From: DASXRA01 sp035263725
GTDB taxonomy: Bacteria; Actinomycetota; Actinomycetes; Mycobacteriales; Jatrophihabitantaceae
Direction: 5' to 3'
Assembly: GCA_035263725.1 (NCBI GenBank)
Contig: DATFRC010000225.1
Coordinates: 1 to 64,000, forward strand
Length of the DNA stretch: 64,000 nucleotides
Numbering within the stretch: position 1 is the first letter of the stretch; every line of letters starts with the position of its first letter. The notes under the pieces are model-generated. The model saw only the letters and a program-made list of their open reading frames with translations, ran no database searches and had not been told where the DNA came from. Below are positions 7,861-18,704 of this stretch, one piece after another. Both the position numbers and the translations under genes were made by a program.

Positions 7861-9114
7861 CTACGCCGTGACGGCGGGGAACTCCTCGGTCGGTGGCCCG
7901 GCGAGCACCTCGACCTTCGCGTCGGGCAGGTACTGCAACACCGTGTCCACATAGGACTGCACCGCCGCGGCGCGCCCGACGTCGTGGCCCTGCGCCTCGG
8001 AGAGGAACCACCGGTGTTCGTTGATCTCGAAGAAGAGCTCAGCATCGGGCAGCTTGCCGCGCAGGTCGGCGGGCACCAGCGCGAGCGTCCCGTAGAACTT
8101 CTCGTCGAGCCAGCGGCGCGCGGCCAGATCCTCGGGCACCTCGGCGCCGGTGCCTTCTGCCCACTTCGCACGGAACCGTGCCAGGTCCGAGAGCAGCGCC
8201 CGGGCCTGGTTCTCCTGGACGCGCAGCCCGGTGAGCTCGAACAGCCGCCTCTGGTGGTGTCCCGGATCGACGACATGCGTGCCGAAGCGCAGCTTGCGCC
8301 CGCCTTCTTCGCTGGTGATCGCCAGTTCCGACACGTCGAAGCCCAGCGCATTCAGCCGCTTGATCCGCTGGTTGATCCGGTAGCTCTCGTCGCGGGCGAC
8401 GACCTCGTCGCTGTTGAGCTCCACCCAGAGCCGCTCGTAGCGGGGGGTGAGCGCGACCGCGGTCTCTACGGGGTCGATGTCGCCGGCGTAGCCCGCGGCT
8501 TGCAGGTCGAACAGCTCGCCGGCGATGTTCTCGGTCGCGATCTCGAGGTCGTACGCGCGCTGCCCGGGGGACAGCTGCGGGTGCACCTCGCCGGTCTCGG
8601 CGTCGACGACGTAGGCGGCGAGCGCCCCCGCGTCTCGCCGGAACAGCGTGTTCGACAGCGAGCAGTCGCCCCAGAAGAAGCCGGCCACGTGAATACGCAC
8701 GAACAGCTCTGCGAGCGAGTCGAGCAGCCGGCCGCGCAGGTCCGGCAGGCCGCGACCGGTGAACAGGGACCGGTACGGCAGCGAGAACGGCAGATGCTTG
8801 GTGATCAGCAGTCCCGGCAGCGGCTCCTGGTTCGCGTCCGCACGGTCGAGGACGGTGCCGAACGCCTCGACCACGGGCACGTTGCGCTCGGCGAGCGCGT
8901 GCAGCAGCTGGCTTTCGCGCACCACGTACGGCTCGTTGGCCTCCTTGAGCGCGTAGATTTCATGATGTACCCGAACAAAGCGCACCACGTGCCGAGAGAT
9001 GCCGCGCGGTACCTGTACCAGCCGCCGGTCGGTCCAGTCCGAAAGCGGAGTCTCGAACGGTAAGTCCAACAGCTCGGTGGCGGCGCCGAGCGTCGTGAGC
9101 GTGTAGTTCCCCAT
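7861..9114 (-). CDS. DUF4032 domain protein, kinase-like
   Basis: A 417-residue protein of the actinobacterial DUF4032 family. The N-terminal half resembles a small-molecule/protein kinase catalytic region: K/E-containing YALKEANE near residue 57, WGDCSLSNTLF near 150 (like the HxD...N catalytic loop, with G-D in place of H-x-D), and YVVDAETGE as a DFG-like metal site. The C-terminal half is the DUF4032 region proper, with RWFLSEAQG. Function is unknown; lipopolysaccharide-kinase-like labels are sometimes attached. The ATG is directly preceded by GAGGAG, so the exact start could be slightly different. Confidence 0.8.
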   Translation of the reverse strand: MGNYTLTTLGAATELLDLPFETPLSDWTDRRLVQVPRGISRHVVRFVRVHHEIYALKEANEPYVVRESQLLHALAERNVPVVEAFGTVLDRADANQEPLPGLLITKHLPFSLPYRSLFTGRGLPDLRGRLLDSLAELFVRIHVAGFFWGDCSLSNTLFRRDAGALAAYVVDAETGEVHPQLSPGQRAYDLEIATENIAGELFDLQAAGYAGDIDPVETAVALTPRYERLWVELNSDEVVARDESYRINQRIKRLNALGFDVSELAITSEEGGRKLRFGTHVVDPGHHQRRLFELTGLRVQENQARALLSDLARFRAKWAEGTGAEVPEDLAARRWLDEKFYGTLALVPADLRGKLPDAELFFEINEHRWFLSEAQGHDVGRAAAVQSYVDTVLQYLPDAKVEVLAGPPTEEFPAVTA

Positions 9115-9176
9115 CTCCTCACCGAGCCTAAGGGCGGTGTCCTACTGGTATATGACCGCAGTGTTACGACGACCAC

Positions 9177-9182
9177 TAGGTT
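9177..9182 (+). promoter_or_regulatory. Predicted -10, leaderless dlh-ridA operon
   Basis: TAGGTT, 7 nt, then the ATG at 9190. No Shine-Dalgarno sequence. Confidence 0.5.
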
Positions 9183-9189
9183 TACCGCC

Positions 9190-9924
9190 ATGGACGAGCA
9201 GATCAGCACTCAGTGGATCAGGCTCGGCGGGGGTCCAGACGCGTACGTTGCGGTGCCGCGCGATCGCGACCCGGTGGGCGCGGTCGTCGCGGGTGCGGAG
9301 ATGTTCGGGTTCACGGGACACACCCGAGCCGTCTGCGACACGCTGGCGAACGCCGGCTATGCGGTCGTCGCGCCGGACTTCTACTGGCGCGACACCCGGC
9401 GGCCGACCCTGGGCTACGACGATGCCGGTCGTGCCGAGGCGCGCCGGCTGATGGGCGGCCTGCGCCGCGACGGCGTTCTCGCAGACGTAGGCGCCGCGCT
9501 CGACGAGGCCACGACACGTGCCGGGCGGGGCGGTACCGCCGTGGTCGGACTGAGCATGGTGGGCCATGTGGCGGTGCTGGCCGCGACGCGGTTCCCCCTC
9601 GACCTCGCGGTCGCCTTCTACGGCGGGTGGACGTTGCACGGCGGTATCCCGCTTGCCGACCCCCCGCCGCTGGACGACGCAGCGAAGATCACCGCGTTCG
9701 TGCTCGCCTTCATCGGCGGCCGCGACTTCCTGGTCTCCCAGGATGAGTGGCACGCCATCGATGAGCGGTTGACCGCCGCCGGGGTGCCGCACGAGTTGGT
9801 CACCTATCCGGACGCCGCCCACGGCTTCGCGAACGACGAGCGGCCCGACACGTACGACGCCCCATCCGCAAGCGATGCATGGCGGCGGACGCTCGAGGCG
9901 CTGCGCGTTCGGGTGGCGGCATGA
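9190..9924 (+). CDS. Dienelactone hydrolase family protein
   Basis: A 244-residue alpha/beta-hydrolase of the DLH family. The triad is readable as S122 in G-L-S-M-V, D179 in GGRDFLV and H211 in DAAHGF. Classical dienelactone hydrolases use Cys at the nucleophile; this one has Ser, as in many uncharacterised actinobacterial members. Substrate is unknown. Its stop overlaps the ridA-like start (ATGA), so the two are translationally coupled. Confidence 0.8.
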   Translation: MDEQISTQWIRLGGGPDAYVAVPRDRDPVGAVVAGAEMFGFTGHTRAVCDTLANAGYAVVAPDFYWRDTRRPTLGYDDAGRAEARRLMGGLRRDGVLADVGAALDEATTRAGRGGTAVVGLSMVGHVAVLAATRFPLDLAVAFYGGWTLHGGIPLADPPPLDDAAKITAFVLAFIGGRDFLVSQDEWHAIDERLTAAGVPHELVTYPDAAHGFANDERPDTYDAPSASDAWRRTLEALRVRVAA

Positions 9925-10331
9925 TGCGCCCCGGTCCGATCGACCCGGCCGAAGGGCCGAAGGCGGTCGGCGGCTACGCGCAGGCGTACGCCGTGACTGC
10001 CGGCACAGGCTTGCTGTTCATCAGCGGGCAGCCGCCGGTGGACAGCGAGGGCGTGACACCGTTCGGCTTCGAGGCGCAGTGCCGACAGGCGTGGCGCAAC
10101 CTCCTCACGGTGCTGCGCGCGGCGGACCTCGACGTCACCGCACTCGTCAAGGTCACCACTTATCTGAGCGACCGCAAGTACGCGAACCAGAACGGCCAGG
10201 TGCGCCGCGAGGTGCTCGGCGCCCATCGCCCGGCGCTCACCGTGATCATCGCGGACATCTTCGACGGTGGGTGGCTGATCGAGATCGAGGCGATCGCCGC
10301 GACGAGACCGGGCTATCGCGTCTCGAGTTGA
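9921..10331 (+). CDS. RidA/YjgF family protein without the catalytic Arg
   Basis: A 136-residue single-domain Rid protein. FISGQPPVD and the C-terminal IEIEAIA are family signatures, the latter including the Glu that positions water. The arginine that binds the substrate carboxylate in true RidA imine deaminases (RPAR-type motif) is replaced: the sequence reads HRPALTVII. That points to a Rid subfamily outside the archetypal deaminases. Start codon could be 9921 or the adjacent ATG at 9924; both overlap the upstream stop. Confidence 0.8.
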   Translation: MMRPGPIDPAEGPKAVGGYAQAYAVTAGTGLLFISGQPPVDSEGVTPFGFEAQCRQAWRNLLTVLRAADLDVTALVKVTTYLSDRKYANQNGQVRREVLGAHRPALTVIIADIFDGGWLIEIEAIAATRPGYRVSS

Positions 10332-10367
10332 GGCCCTGGCGCCGGCGCTGGCACCGGCCGGAGAGAA

Positions 10368-11159
10368 TCACCACCGGCTGACGGCCTCGGCCATCAGGTC
10401 GCCGAACAGGTACTCGTACTCGACCGTCTGCAAGCCACGTGCCTGGAACCATCGGCACACGTTGAAGCAGTCTCGCCGTAGGTACTCCTGGCCCTGGGGG
10501 TTGGCGACGAGGTCGACGACCTGTGGCAGATCGATCAGCACGAGACGCCCCCGGTGCACGAGGATGTTGTATGCCGACAGGTCGCCGTGTGCGTATCCGG
10601 CCTCGGCCAGCTGGCGCATCGCCTCCCGGCACTGCTCGAACAGGTCGGCGAGCTCGGCCGCCGACGGGCGGCACTGCGCGAGCCGCGGCGCTGCCGTGCC
10701 GTCGTCGTCGCCGATGAATTCGAGCATGAGCTCGCTGCCGGACAGCTGCACCGGATACGGCACCGGAGCGCTCGCCTGCCACAGGGCGCTCAGCGCCGTG
10801 AATTCGGCGACGGCCCACTGGCCGGCGAGCAGCTCGCGGCCGAATTCGGTGCGCCGCGCCATTGCCCGGGTCTCCCGGCTGCGGCGAACCCGGCGACCCT
10901 CCTGGTAGCTGGCGTCGCGGTGGAACATGCGCCGCTCCGCCGGGCGGTAGCGCTTGGCGGCGAGCAGACAGCTCCGCTCGCCCGGCAGCTCGCGGCGCAC
11001 CAGGTGGACGTCAGCTTCCTTGCCGGTCTTGAGGATGCCGAGCTCGATGTCGATGGCGGCGAATTCGGTGACGACCCAGTCCGGGACGGGTTCCGGGCCG
11101 TGCGTCGCGCCGTCATAGCTGGAATAGGGCGGAAGATCGATGTTGTCGTGCTCTCGCAC
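10368..11159 (-). CDS. RIO1-family serine/threonine kinase
   Basis: A 263-residue RIO kinase. The nucleotide-binding loop GKEADVHL, AAKRYRP (Lys), the catalytic loop YAHGDLSAYNILV and the metal-binding LIDLPQVVD identify the RIO1 class. I start at GTG 11159 because GAGGAG lies 7 nt upstream and the longer reading extends only into non-conserved sequence. Bacterial RIO kinases are little studied; archaeal and eukaryotic ones act in ribosome biogenesis. Convergent with the ridA-like gene, divergent from proS. Confidence 0.8.
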   Translation of the reverse strand: MREHDNIDLPPYSSYDGATHGPEPVPDWVVTEFAAIDIELGILKTGKEADVHLVRRELPGERSCLLAAKRYRPAERRMFHRDASYQEGRRVRRSRETRAMARRTEFGRELLAGQWAVAEFTALSALWQASAPVPYPVQLSGSELMLEFIGDDDGTAAPRLAQCRPSAAELADLFEQCREAMRQLAEAGYAHGDLSAYNILVHRGRLVLIDLPQVVDLVANPQGQEYLRRDCFNVCRWFQARGLQTVEYEYLFGDLMAEAVSRW

Positions 11160-11332
11160 GGTGGGTCTCCTCGGCGTACGCGGGTCGCGCCGCCAGAGGA
11201 AGCTGGTCAGCGCCGGAAGTGGACAGAGGCGGAGGGCACCGCCCGGACAGTCATGGTCACGGGGCACCTCCTTCAACTCGCGTACCTGACGCGCGTCAGC
11301 CTGCCGGTCGAATCCGAGTAGTGCAACGCAAT

Positions 11333-11338
11333 TACCGT
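11333..11338 (+). promoter_or_regulatory. Predicted -10, leaderless proS
   Basis: TACCGT, 6 nt, then GTG at 11345. It decides the start choice between GTG 11345 and ATG 11351. Confidence 0.45.
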
Positions 11339-11344
11339 GCTGTC

Positions 11345-12988
11345 GTGCTGATGCGACTGTCGACCCTGTTCCTGCGCACGCTGCGTGACGACCCGGCGGA
11401 CGCCGAGATCCCGAGCCACAAGCTGCTCGTGCGCGCAGGCTACATCCGCCGGGTAGGGCCGGGCAGCTACACCTGGCTGCCGCTCGGCATCGCTGTCGTG
11501 CGCAACATCGAGCGGGTCGTTCGCGAGGAGATAACGGCGATCGGCGGGCAGGAGGTGCAGTTTCCGTCCCTGCTCGGCCCCACCCACGAGGAGCTGTTCG
11601 GCTTGCTGGTCAGGCGCGAGTACTCGTCGTACCGGGACTACCCGTTGATCCTGTTCCAGATCCGGACGGAGTACCGCGACGAGCCGCGCCCACGTGCAGG
11701 GATCCTGCGGGGGCGCGAGTTCACCGTGAAGGACTCGTACTCCTTCGACGTGTCCGACGACGGGCTGGCCGCGGCATACCGGGCGCACCGCGACGCGTAC
11801 GAGCGGATCTTCACCCGCCTCGGGTTCGACTACCGGATCGTGTTCGCGCTCTCCGGGGCGATGGGTGGTTCGGCATCGGAGGAGTTCGTCGCTCCGACAC
11901 CCTCCGGCGAGGACGCCTTCATTCACTGTGACGACTGCGAATACGCCGCCAACGCCGAGGCGGCCGAGATCGCCGTGCCCCTGCCGTCGCAACCGGAGGC
12001 GCACCCGGCCAGCAGGGTGCTCGACACCCCGGACACACCCACCATCGAGACCCTCGTCGACCGGCTGAACACGCTCGGCCTCGGCAGGACGTTCACCGGC
12101 GCCGACACGCTCAAGAACGTCGTTCTCAAGACACGCGCACCGGGTGCCGATGTGTGGGAGCTGCTTGTCGTCGGTGTGCCGGGAGACCGGGAGGTCGACC
12201 TAAAACGGCTGGCCGGACAGCTCGAACCCGTGGAGGTGGCGCAGGCCGACGCAGCGGATCTCGCCATGTCGCCCAGGCTGGTTCGCGGATACATCGGCCC
12301 GCAGGTGCTCCGCGAACTCGGTGTGCGCTATGTCGTCGACCCGCTCGTCGCACCGGGCAGCGCCTGGATCACGGGGGCCAACGAGGTTGACCGGCATGCT
12401 GCCTTCGTCGTGCGCGGGCGCGATTTCGAGCCCGACGACGAGATGCGCGCCGTGGAGATTCGCGCCGGGGACCAGTGCGCGCGCTGCGCCGGCGCGCTGC
12501 GTGTTTCCCGCGGCATCGAGCTGGGCCACGTCTTCCAACTCGGCCGCAAGCTCGCCGATGCATTCGGTCTGCAGGCGCTCGGGCCGGAGGGCACGCCGCT
12601 CACCATCGCGATGGGCTCTTACGGGCTCGGTATCACGCGAGCCGTGGCGGCGCTCGCCGAGCAGACCCACGACGAGAAGGGCCTGTGCTGGCCCCGTTCG
12701 GTGGCCCCCGCTGACGTGCACGTCGTGGCGACCGGGCGGGATGACGCGCCGTTCGAGGCTGCCGAGCGCGTGGTCGCCGACCTCGTGGCGAACGGCACGC
12801 AGGTGTTGTTCGACGACCGGCGTGGCATCTCGCCCGGCGTCAAGTTCGCCGACGCGGAACTGCTCGGCATGCCCACCATCGTCATCGTCGGGCGCGGGGT
12901 GGCCGACGGCGTGGTCGAGGTCCGCGACCGGCGCAGCGGTGAGCGACGCGACGTGCCGCTCGACGCGGTGGCCGCTGCGGTGCGCTAG
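11345..12988 (+). CDS. proS: Prolyl-tRNA synthetase
   Basis: A 547-residue class II synthetase that charges tRNA-Pro. The N-terminal region (residues near 20-50: AEIPSHKLLVRAGYIRRVGP) is typical of bacterial-type ProS. Motif 2 (RTEYRDEPRPRAGILRGREF) and motif 3 (GSYGLGITR) are present. The editing (YbaK-like) insertion lies between motifs 2 and 3 (about residues 220-390). The C-terminal anticodon-binding domain follows. It is slightly shorter than common 565-590-residue versions. The start was placed using the TAnnnT-6 nt-GTG arrangement. Confidence 0.93.
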   Translation: MLMRLSTLFLRTLRDDPADAEIPSHKLLVRAGYIRRVGPGSYTWLPLGIAVVRNIERVVREEITAIGGQEVQFPSLLGPTHEELFGLLVRREYSSYRDYPLILFQIRTEYRDEPRPRAGILRGREFTVKDSYSFDVSDDGLAAAYRAHRDAYERIFTRLGFDYRIVFALSGAMGGSASEEFVAPTPSGEDAFIHCDDCEYAANAEAAEIAVPLPSQPEAHPASRVLDTPDTPTIETLVDRLNTLGLGRTFTGADTLKNVVLKTRAPGADVWELLVVGVPGDREVDLKRLAGQLEPVEVAQADAADLAMSPRLVRGYIGPQVLRELGVRYVVDPLVAPGSAWITGANEVDRHAAFVVRGRDFEPDDEMRAVEIRAGDQCARCAGALRVSRGIELGHVFQLGRKLADAFGLQALGPEGTPLTIAMGSYGLGITRAVAALAEQTHDEKGLCWPRSVAPADVHVVATGRDDAPFEAAERVVADLVANGTQVLFDDRRGISPGVKFADAELLGMPTIVIVGRGVADGVVEVRDRRSGERRDVPLDAVAAAVR

Positions 12989-13020
12989 GTTCGGCCGAGC
13001 GCGAACAGCAAGGAGGCGCC

Positions 13021-13698
13021 ATGCCGGGACGACCGCTGCGGGAGATCGTCGAGGCCGGATGGGCCGAAGCGCTCGAGCCGGTGGCGGATCGCATCACCGT
13101 GCTGGGTGACTTTCTGCGTGCCGAGATCGCCGCCGGGCGCAGCTATCTGCCTGCCGGGCCGAACGTGCTGCGGGCGTTCACCCAGCCGTTCGACGACGTC
13201 CGGGTACTGATCGTCGGGCAGGACCCGTATCCCACGCCCGGGCACCCCGTCGGGCTGTCGTTCTCGGTCGCGCCGGACGTCAGGCCACTGCCGCGCAGCC
13301 TGCAGAACATCTTTCGCGAGCTGTCCGCAGACCTGGGCTACCCGACACCGTCCAGCGGCGATCTGTCCCCATGGAGCCAGCACGGCATCCTGCTGCTCAA
13401 CAGGGTGCTAACCGTGGCTCCGGGGCAACCCGGCTCGCATCGCGGCACAGGTTGGGAAGCCGTCACCGAGCAAGCCATCCGAGCACTCGCCGGCCGAGGC
13501 AAACCGCTGGTCGCGATTCTGTGGGGACGCGACGCGCAGACGCTGCGACCGATGCTGGGCGAGACGCCGTCCATCGAGTCGGCGCACCCCAGCCCGATGT
13601 CGGCCGACCGGGGCTTCTTCGGGTCTCGCCCCTTCGGCCGGACGAACGAGCTGCTGGCCAGGCAGGGCGCGGAACCCGTGGACTGGAAATTGCCCTAG
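13021..13698 (+). CDS. ung: Uracil-DNA glycosylase, family 1
   Basis: A 225-residue enzyme that removes uracil from DNA in base-excision repair. Motif A is G66-QDPYP with catalytic D68, followed by GHPVGLSFS; motif B is H189-PSPMSA. Length is normal for Ung. AAGGAGG precedes the ATG. Its TAG stop is shared with the convergent PPOX gene: the palindrome CTAG at 13695-13698 encodes both stops. Confidence 0.93.
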   Translation: MPGRPLREIVEAGWAEALEPVADRITVLGDFLRAEIAAGRSYLPAGPNVLRAFTQPFDDVRVLIVGQDPYPTPGHPVGLSFSVAPDVRPLPRSLQNIFRELSADLGYPTPSSGDLSPWSQHGILLLNRVLTVAPGQPGSHRGTGWEAVTEQAIRALAGRGKPLVAILWGRDAQTLRPMLGETPSIESAHPSPMSADRGFFGSRPFGRTNELLARQGAEPVDWKLP

Positions 13699-14171
13699 TC
13701 GGCGAGTCGGGCCGGGAATCCGCCGGTCGCGATCGGCCCCCATCGGGTAGGCCTGATCCGTAGCAGCACCTTGCCCTGCCGGGTCATGGCCTCGCGGTAC
13801 TCGTCCCAGTTCGGGTGTTCGCCGGAGATTGCCCGGAAGTACTCGACCAGCGGCTCGAGGGCCTCGGGCAGCCCCACCACTTCGCCAACACCGTCCAGCT
13901 GGACCCACGCGCCGCCGAAGTCGTCCGACAGCACGAGCACGCTGCACCGCGGGTCGCGCCGCAGGTTGTGTGACTTCGCCCGCTCGGGGTAGGACGAGAT
14001 GACGATGCGGCCCGTGCCGTCGACGCCGCCCGTCACCGGCGACGCCTGCGGGGTGCCGTCCGTCCGGGTGGTGATCAGCACCATGTGGTGGCGCGTCCGG
14101 ACGAAGTTCAATAGCGCGTCGCGGTCGACCGGGGTGCTCGTGGCGATGGTGCGCGGCATGGGCCTGATCAT
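13695..14171 (-). CDS. PPOX-class F420-dependent oxidoreductase
   Basis: A 158-residue split-barrel flavin/deazaflavin-binding protein. The stretch MVLITTRTDGTPQASPV and the later VISSYPERAKSHNLRRDP match the PPOX/F420 group common in actinobacteria. Such enzymes reduce diverse substrates with F420H2. The specific substrate is unknown. It diverges from the LLM-family gene, another likely F420 enzyme. Confidence 0.78.
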   Translation of the reverse strand: MIRPMPRTIATSTPVDRDALLNFVRTRHHMVLITTRTDGTPQASPVTGGVDGTGRIVISSYPERAKSHNLRRDPRCSVLVLSDDFGGAWVQLDGVGEVVGLPEALEPLVEYFRAISGEHPNWDEYREAMTRQGKVLLRIRPTRWGPIATGGFPARLAD

Positions 14172-14218
14172 GCCGCACGGATACGATCGCGCCGACCGGT
14201 GACGACGAGGGAGCGACC

Positions 14219-15070
14219 GTGCGATTCGCGATCAAGACTATGCCGGAACACACCACGTGGCAGGAGCTGCTCGATGTCTGGGTGGCCGCCGACGAGATCG
14301 ACCTGTTCGACTCGGCGTGGAACTGGGATCACTTCTATCCGCTGACCGGCGACATGGCCGGACCCAATCTCGAGGCCTGGACGACGATCGCCGCGGCGGC
14401 TCAGGCCACCCGCCGCATCCGGGTGGGCTGCCAGGTGCTCGGCATGATCTATCGCCACCCGGCCGTGCTGGCCAATATGGCGGCGACGCTCGACATCGTC
14501 TCCGGTGGTCGTCTCGAGCTCGGGCTGGGCGCCGGCTGGAACAAAATGGAGTGCGATGCATACGGCATCGAGCTGCCACCGCTGCGTGAGCGCTTCGACC
14601 GCTTCGACGAGGGCGTCCAAGCGATCATCACGCTGCTCGCCGAGCCGACCTCTACCTTCACGGGCCGGTACGTCCGGCTCACCGACGCCCGCTGCGAACC
14701 CAAGCCGGTACAGCGCCCGCACCCGCCGATCACCATCGGTGGTCGTGGCCCGAAGCGCACCCTCCGGGCCGTCGCCCGGTGGGCGCAGGGTTGGCACGCG
14801 ATCACGTCCGGTCCGCAGGACTGGTTGGACCTGCAGCAGATCCTCATCGAGCACTGTGTGGACGTCGGCCGGGACCCTGCCGAGATCGAGTGTTCGGTGA
14901 ACGTCCGCCTCCAGGACGAGGGCGGGCTGGAGGAGGGCGTGCGCGCGGTGACTGAAGCGGCGGCCGCCTATCGCGACGCCGGTGTCGACATGGTCGTGGT
15001 GGTGCTGCCACGACGGGCCAAGCCCGCGATCCTCGAGCCTGTCGCCGAGGCGCTCGCGCCGCTTGCCTGA
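14219..15070 (+). CDS. LLM-class F420-dependent oxidoreductase
   Basis: A 283-residue luciferase-like TIM-barrel protein. N-terminal MRFAIKTMPEHTTW, the GCQVLGMIYRHPAVLANMAATLD stretch region (short hydrophobic strand then R-H-P), SGGRLELGLGAGW and PPITIGGRGPKRTL are diagnostic of F420-dependent LLM enzymes. GTG start with GAGGGAG upstream. A TACGAT hexamer at 14182-14187 could be its -10, giving a short leader. Substrate unknown. Confidence 0.82.
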   Translation: MRFAIKTMPEHTTWQELLDVWVAADEIDLFDSAWNWDHFYPLTGDMAGPNLEAWTTIAAAAQATRRIRVGCQVLGMIYRHPAVLANMAATLDIVSGGRLELGLGAGWNKMECDAYGIELPPLRERFDRFDEGVQAIITLLAEPTSTFTGRYVRLTDARCEPKPVQRPHPPITIGGRGPKRTLRAVARWAQGWHAITSGPQDWLDLQQILIEHCVDVGRDPAEIECSVNVRLQDEGGLEEGVRAVTEAAAAYRDAGVDMVVVVLPRRAKPAILEPVAEALAPLA

Positions 15071-15076
15071 GCTATG

Positions 15077-15095
15077 TGGTACCACTGCGGTACCA
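15077..15095. promoter_or_regulatory. Toxin-antitoxin operator (twin GGTACC boxes)
   Basis: TGGTACC-N5-GGTACCA is a perfect inverted repeat. Its two GGTACCA boxes are also direct repeats exactly 11 bp apart, one helical turn. It overlaps the predicted -10 TACCAT (15091-15096), which sits 7 nt before the ATG at 15104. This fits autorepression by the RHH antitoxin. Confidence 0.6.
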
Positions 15096-15103
15096 TGGAC
15101 GCC

Positions 15104-15307
15104 ATGGCCATGAATCTCCGGCTGACCGATGAACAGGACCGGATCCTCCAGGAGCTCGCCGACGCGCAGCACATCAGCAAACACGAGGCCGTGCTGCGCG
15201 CGATCGAGTCCCACGCAGAGCGCGTGCGAGTTTCCCGCGAGGTCGAGGAGTACGCCGACTATGCGCTCGAACGGTACGAGCAGCTGCTCGACCGGCTCGC
15301 GCGGTGA
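15104..15307 (+). CDS. RHH-type antitoxin of a Doc module
   Basis: A 67-residue small protein. The N-terminal MNLRLTDEQ followed by two helices (ILQELADAQHI, KHEAVLRAIES) fits a ribbon-helix-helix DNA-binding fold, not the Phd fold usually paired with Doc. The charged C-terminal tail probably binds the toxin. I start at ATG 15104: upstream ATGs lie in the operator, and TACCAT is 7 nt away. It overlaps the toxin gene by 4 nt (GTGA). Confidence 0.72.
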   Translation: MAMNLRLTDEQDRILQELADAQHISKHEAVLRAIESHAERVRVSREVEEYADYALERYEQLLDRLAR

Positions 15308-15678
15308 CGGTCCGGTACCTGTCGGTCGAGGACGTTCTGGCACTGGCGCGGCGGATAGGTGAGCCGCGCCCGCGAGACGTCGGCCTGGTTTCCTCCGCCG
15401 TGGCCCGCCCGCAGACTTGGGTGTTCGGTGAGGATGCCTACCCTGACCTGCACACCAAGGCCGCCGCGCTACTGCACTCGCTGGCCCGGAACCATGCCTT
15501 CGTGGACGGCAACAAGCGGGTCGCCTGGCTCTCGGTCGGTGCGTTCTACTGGATCAACGGCATGCTGCTCGACGCTCCGGACGATCCCGCCTACGAGCTT
15601 GTTATCGCGGTGGCTTCGGGCGAGGCCGATGTGCCGCACATCGCTAAGGTGCTAGTGGCATGGGTCCGGCCTCGGTGA
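15304..15678 (+). CDS. Doc-type Fic toxin
   Basis: A 124-residue Fic/Doc protein. The active-site motif H-A-F-V-D-G-N-K-R (family HxFxDxNK) is near residue 63, preceded by the helix LHTKAAALLHSLARN. Doc toxins phosphorylate EF-Tu and stop translation; this is family knowledge, not seen here. The length matches Doc. It is translationally coupled to the antitoxin. Confidence 0.82.
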   Translation: MTVRYLSVEDVLALARRIGEPRPRDVGLVSSAVARPQTWVFGEDAYPDLHTKAAALLHSLARNHAFVDGNKRVAWLSVGAFYWINGMLLDAPDDPAYELVIAVASGEADVPHIAKVLVAWVRPR

Positions 15679-15687
15679 CCGGGCGCG

Positions 15688-15709
15688 TTGTCGGCGCAGT
15701 CACTAGGCT
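15688..15709 (+). promoter_or_regulatory. Likely DNA-damage (RecA-NDp/PafBC-type) promoter of uvrA
   Basis: TTGTCGGCG, 7 nt, TAGGCT. The mycobacterial RecA-independent damage promoter is TTGTCRGTG-N8-TAnnnT; this matches 8 of 9 bases of the upstream box with a spacer one base shorter. It lies about 70 nt before the uvrA GTG. Confidence 0.45.
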
Positions 15710-15776
15710 CGACACCGAAGGCGCGACCACTCGGTGCGCGCTGTCCACCGCTGTCCGAACCGACGAAAGCTGATCC

Positions 15777-18695
<2,919 letters not shown>

Positions 18696-18704
18696 TTGCA
18701 GACA

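Noticed and set aside
10331..10368. GC-rich inverted repeat between ridA-like and RIO genes as a bidirectional terminator
   Set aside because: Arms are short and nested in a GCC-rich run; no T-tract on either side.
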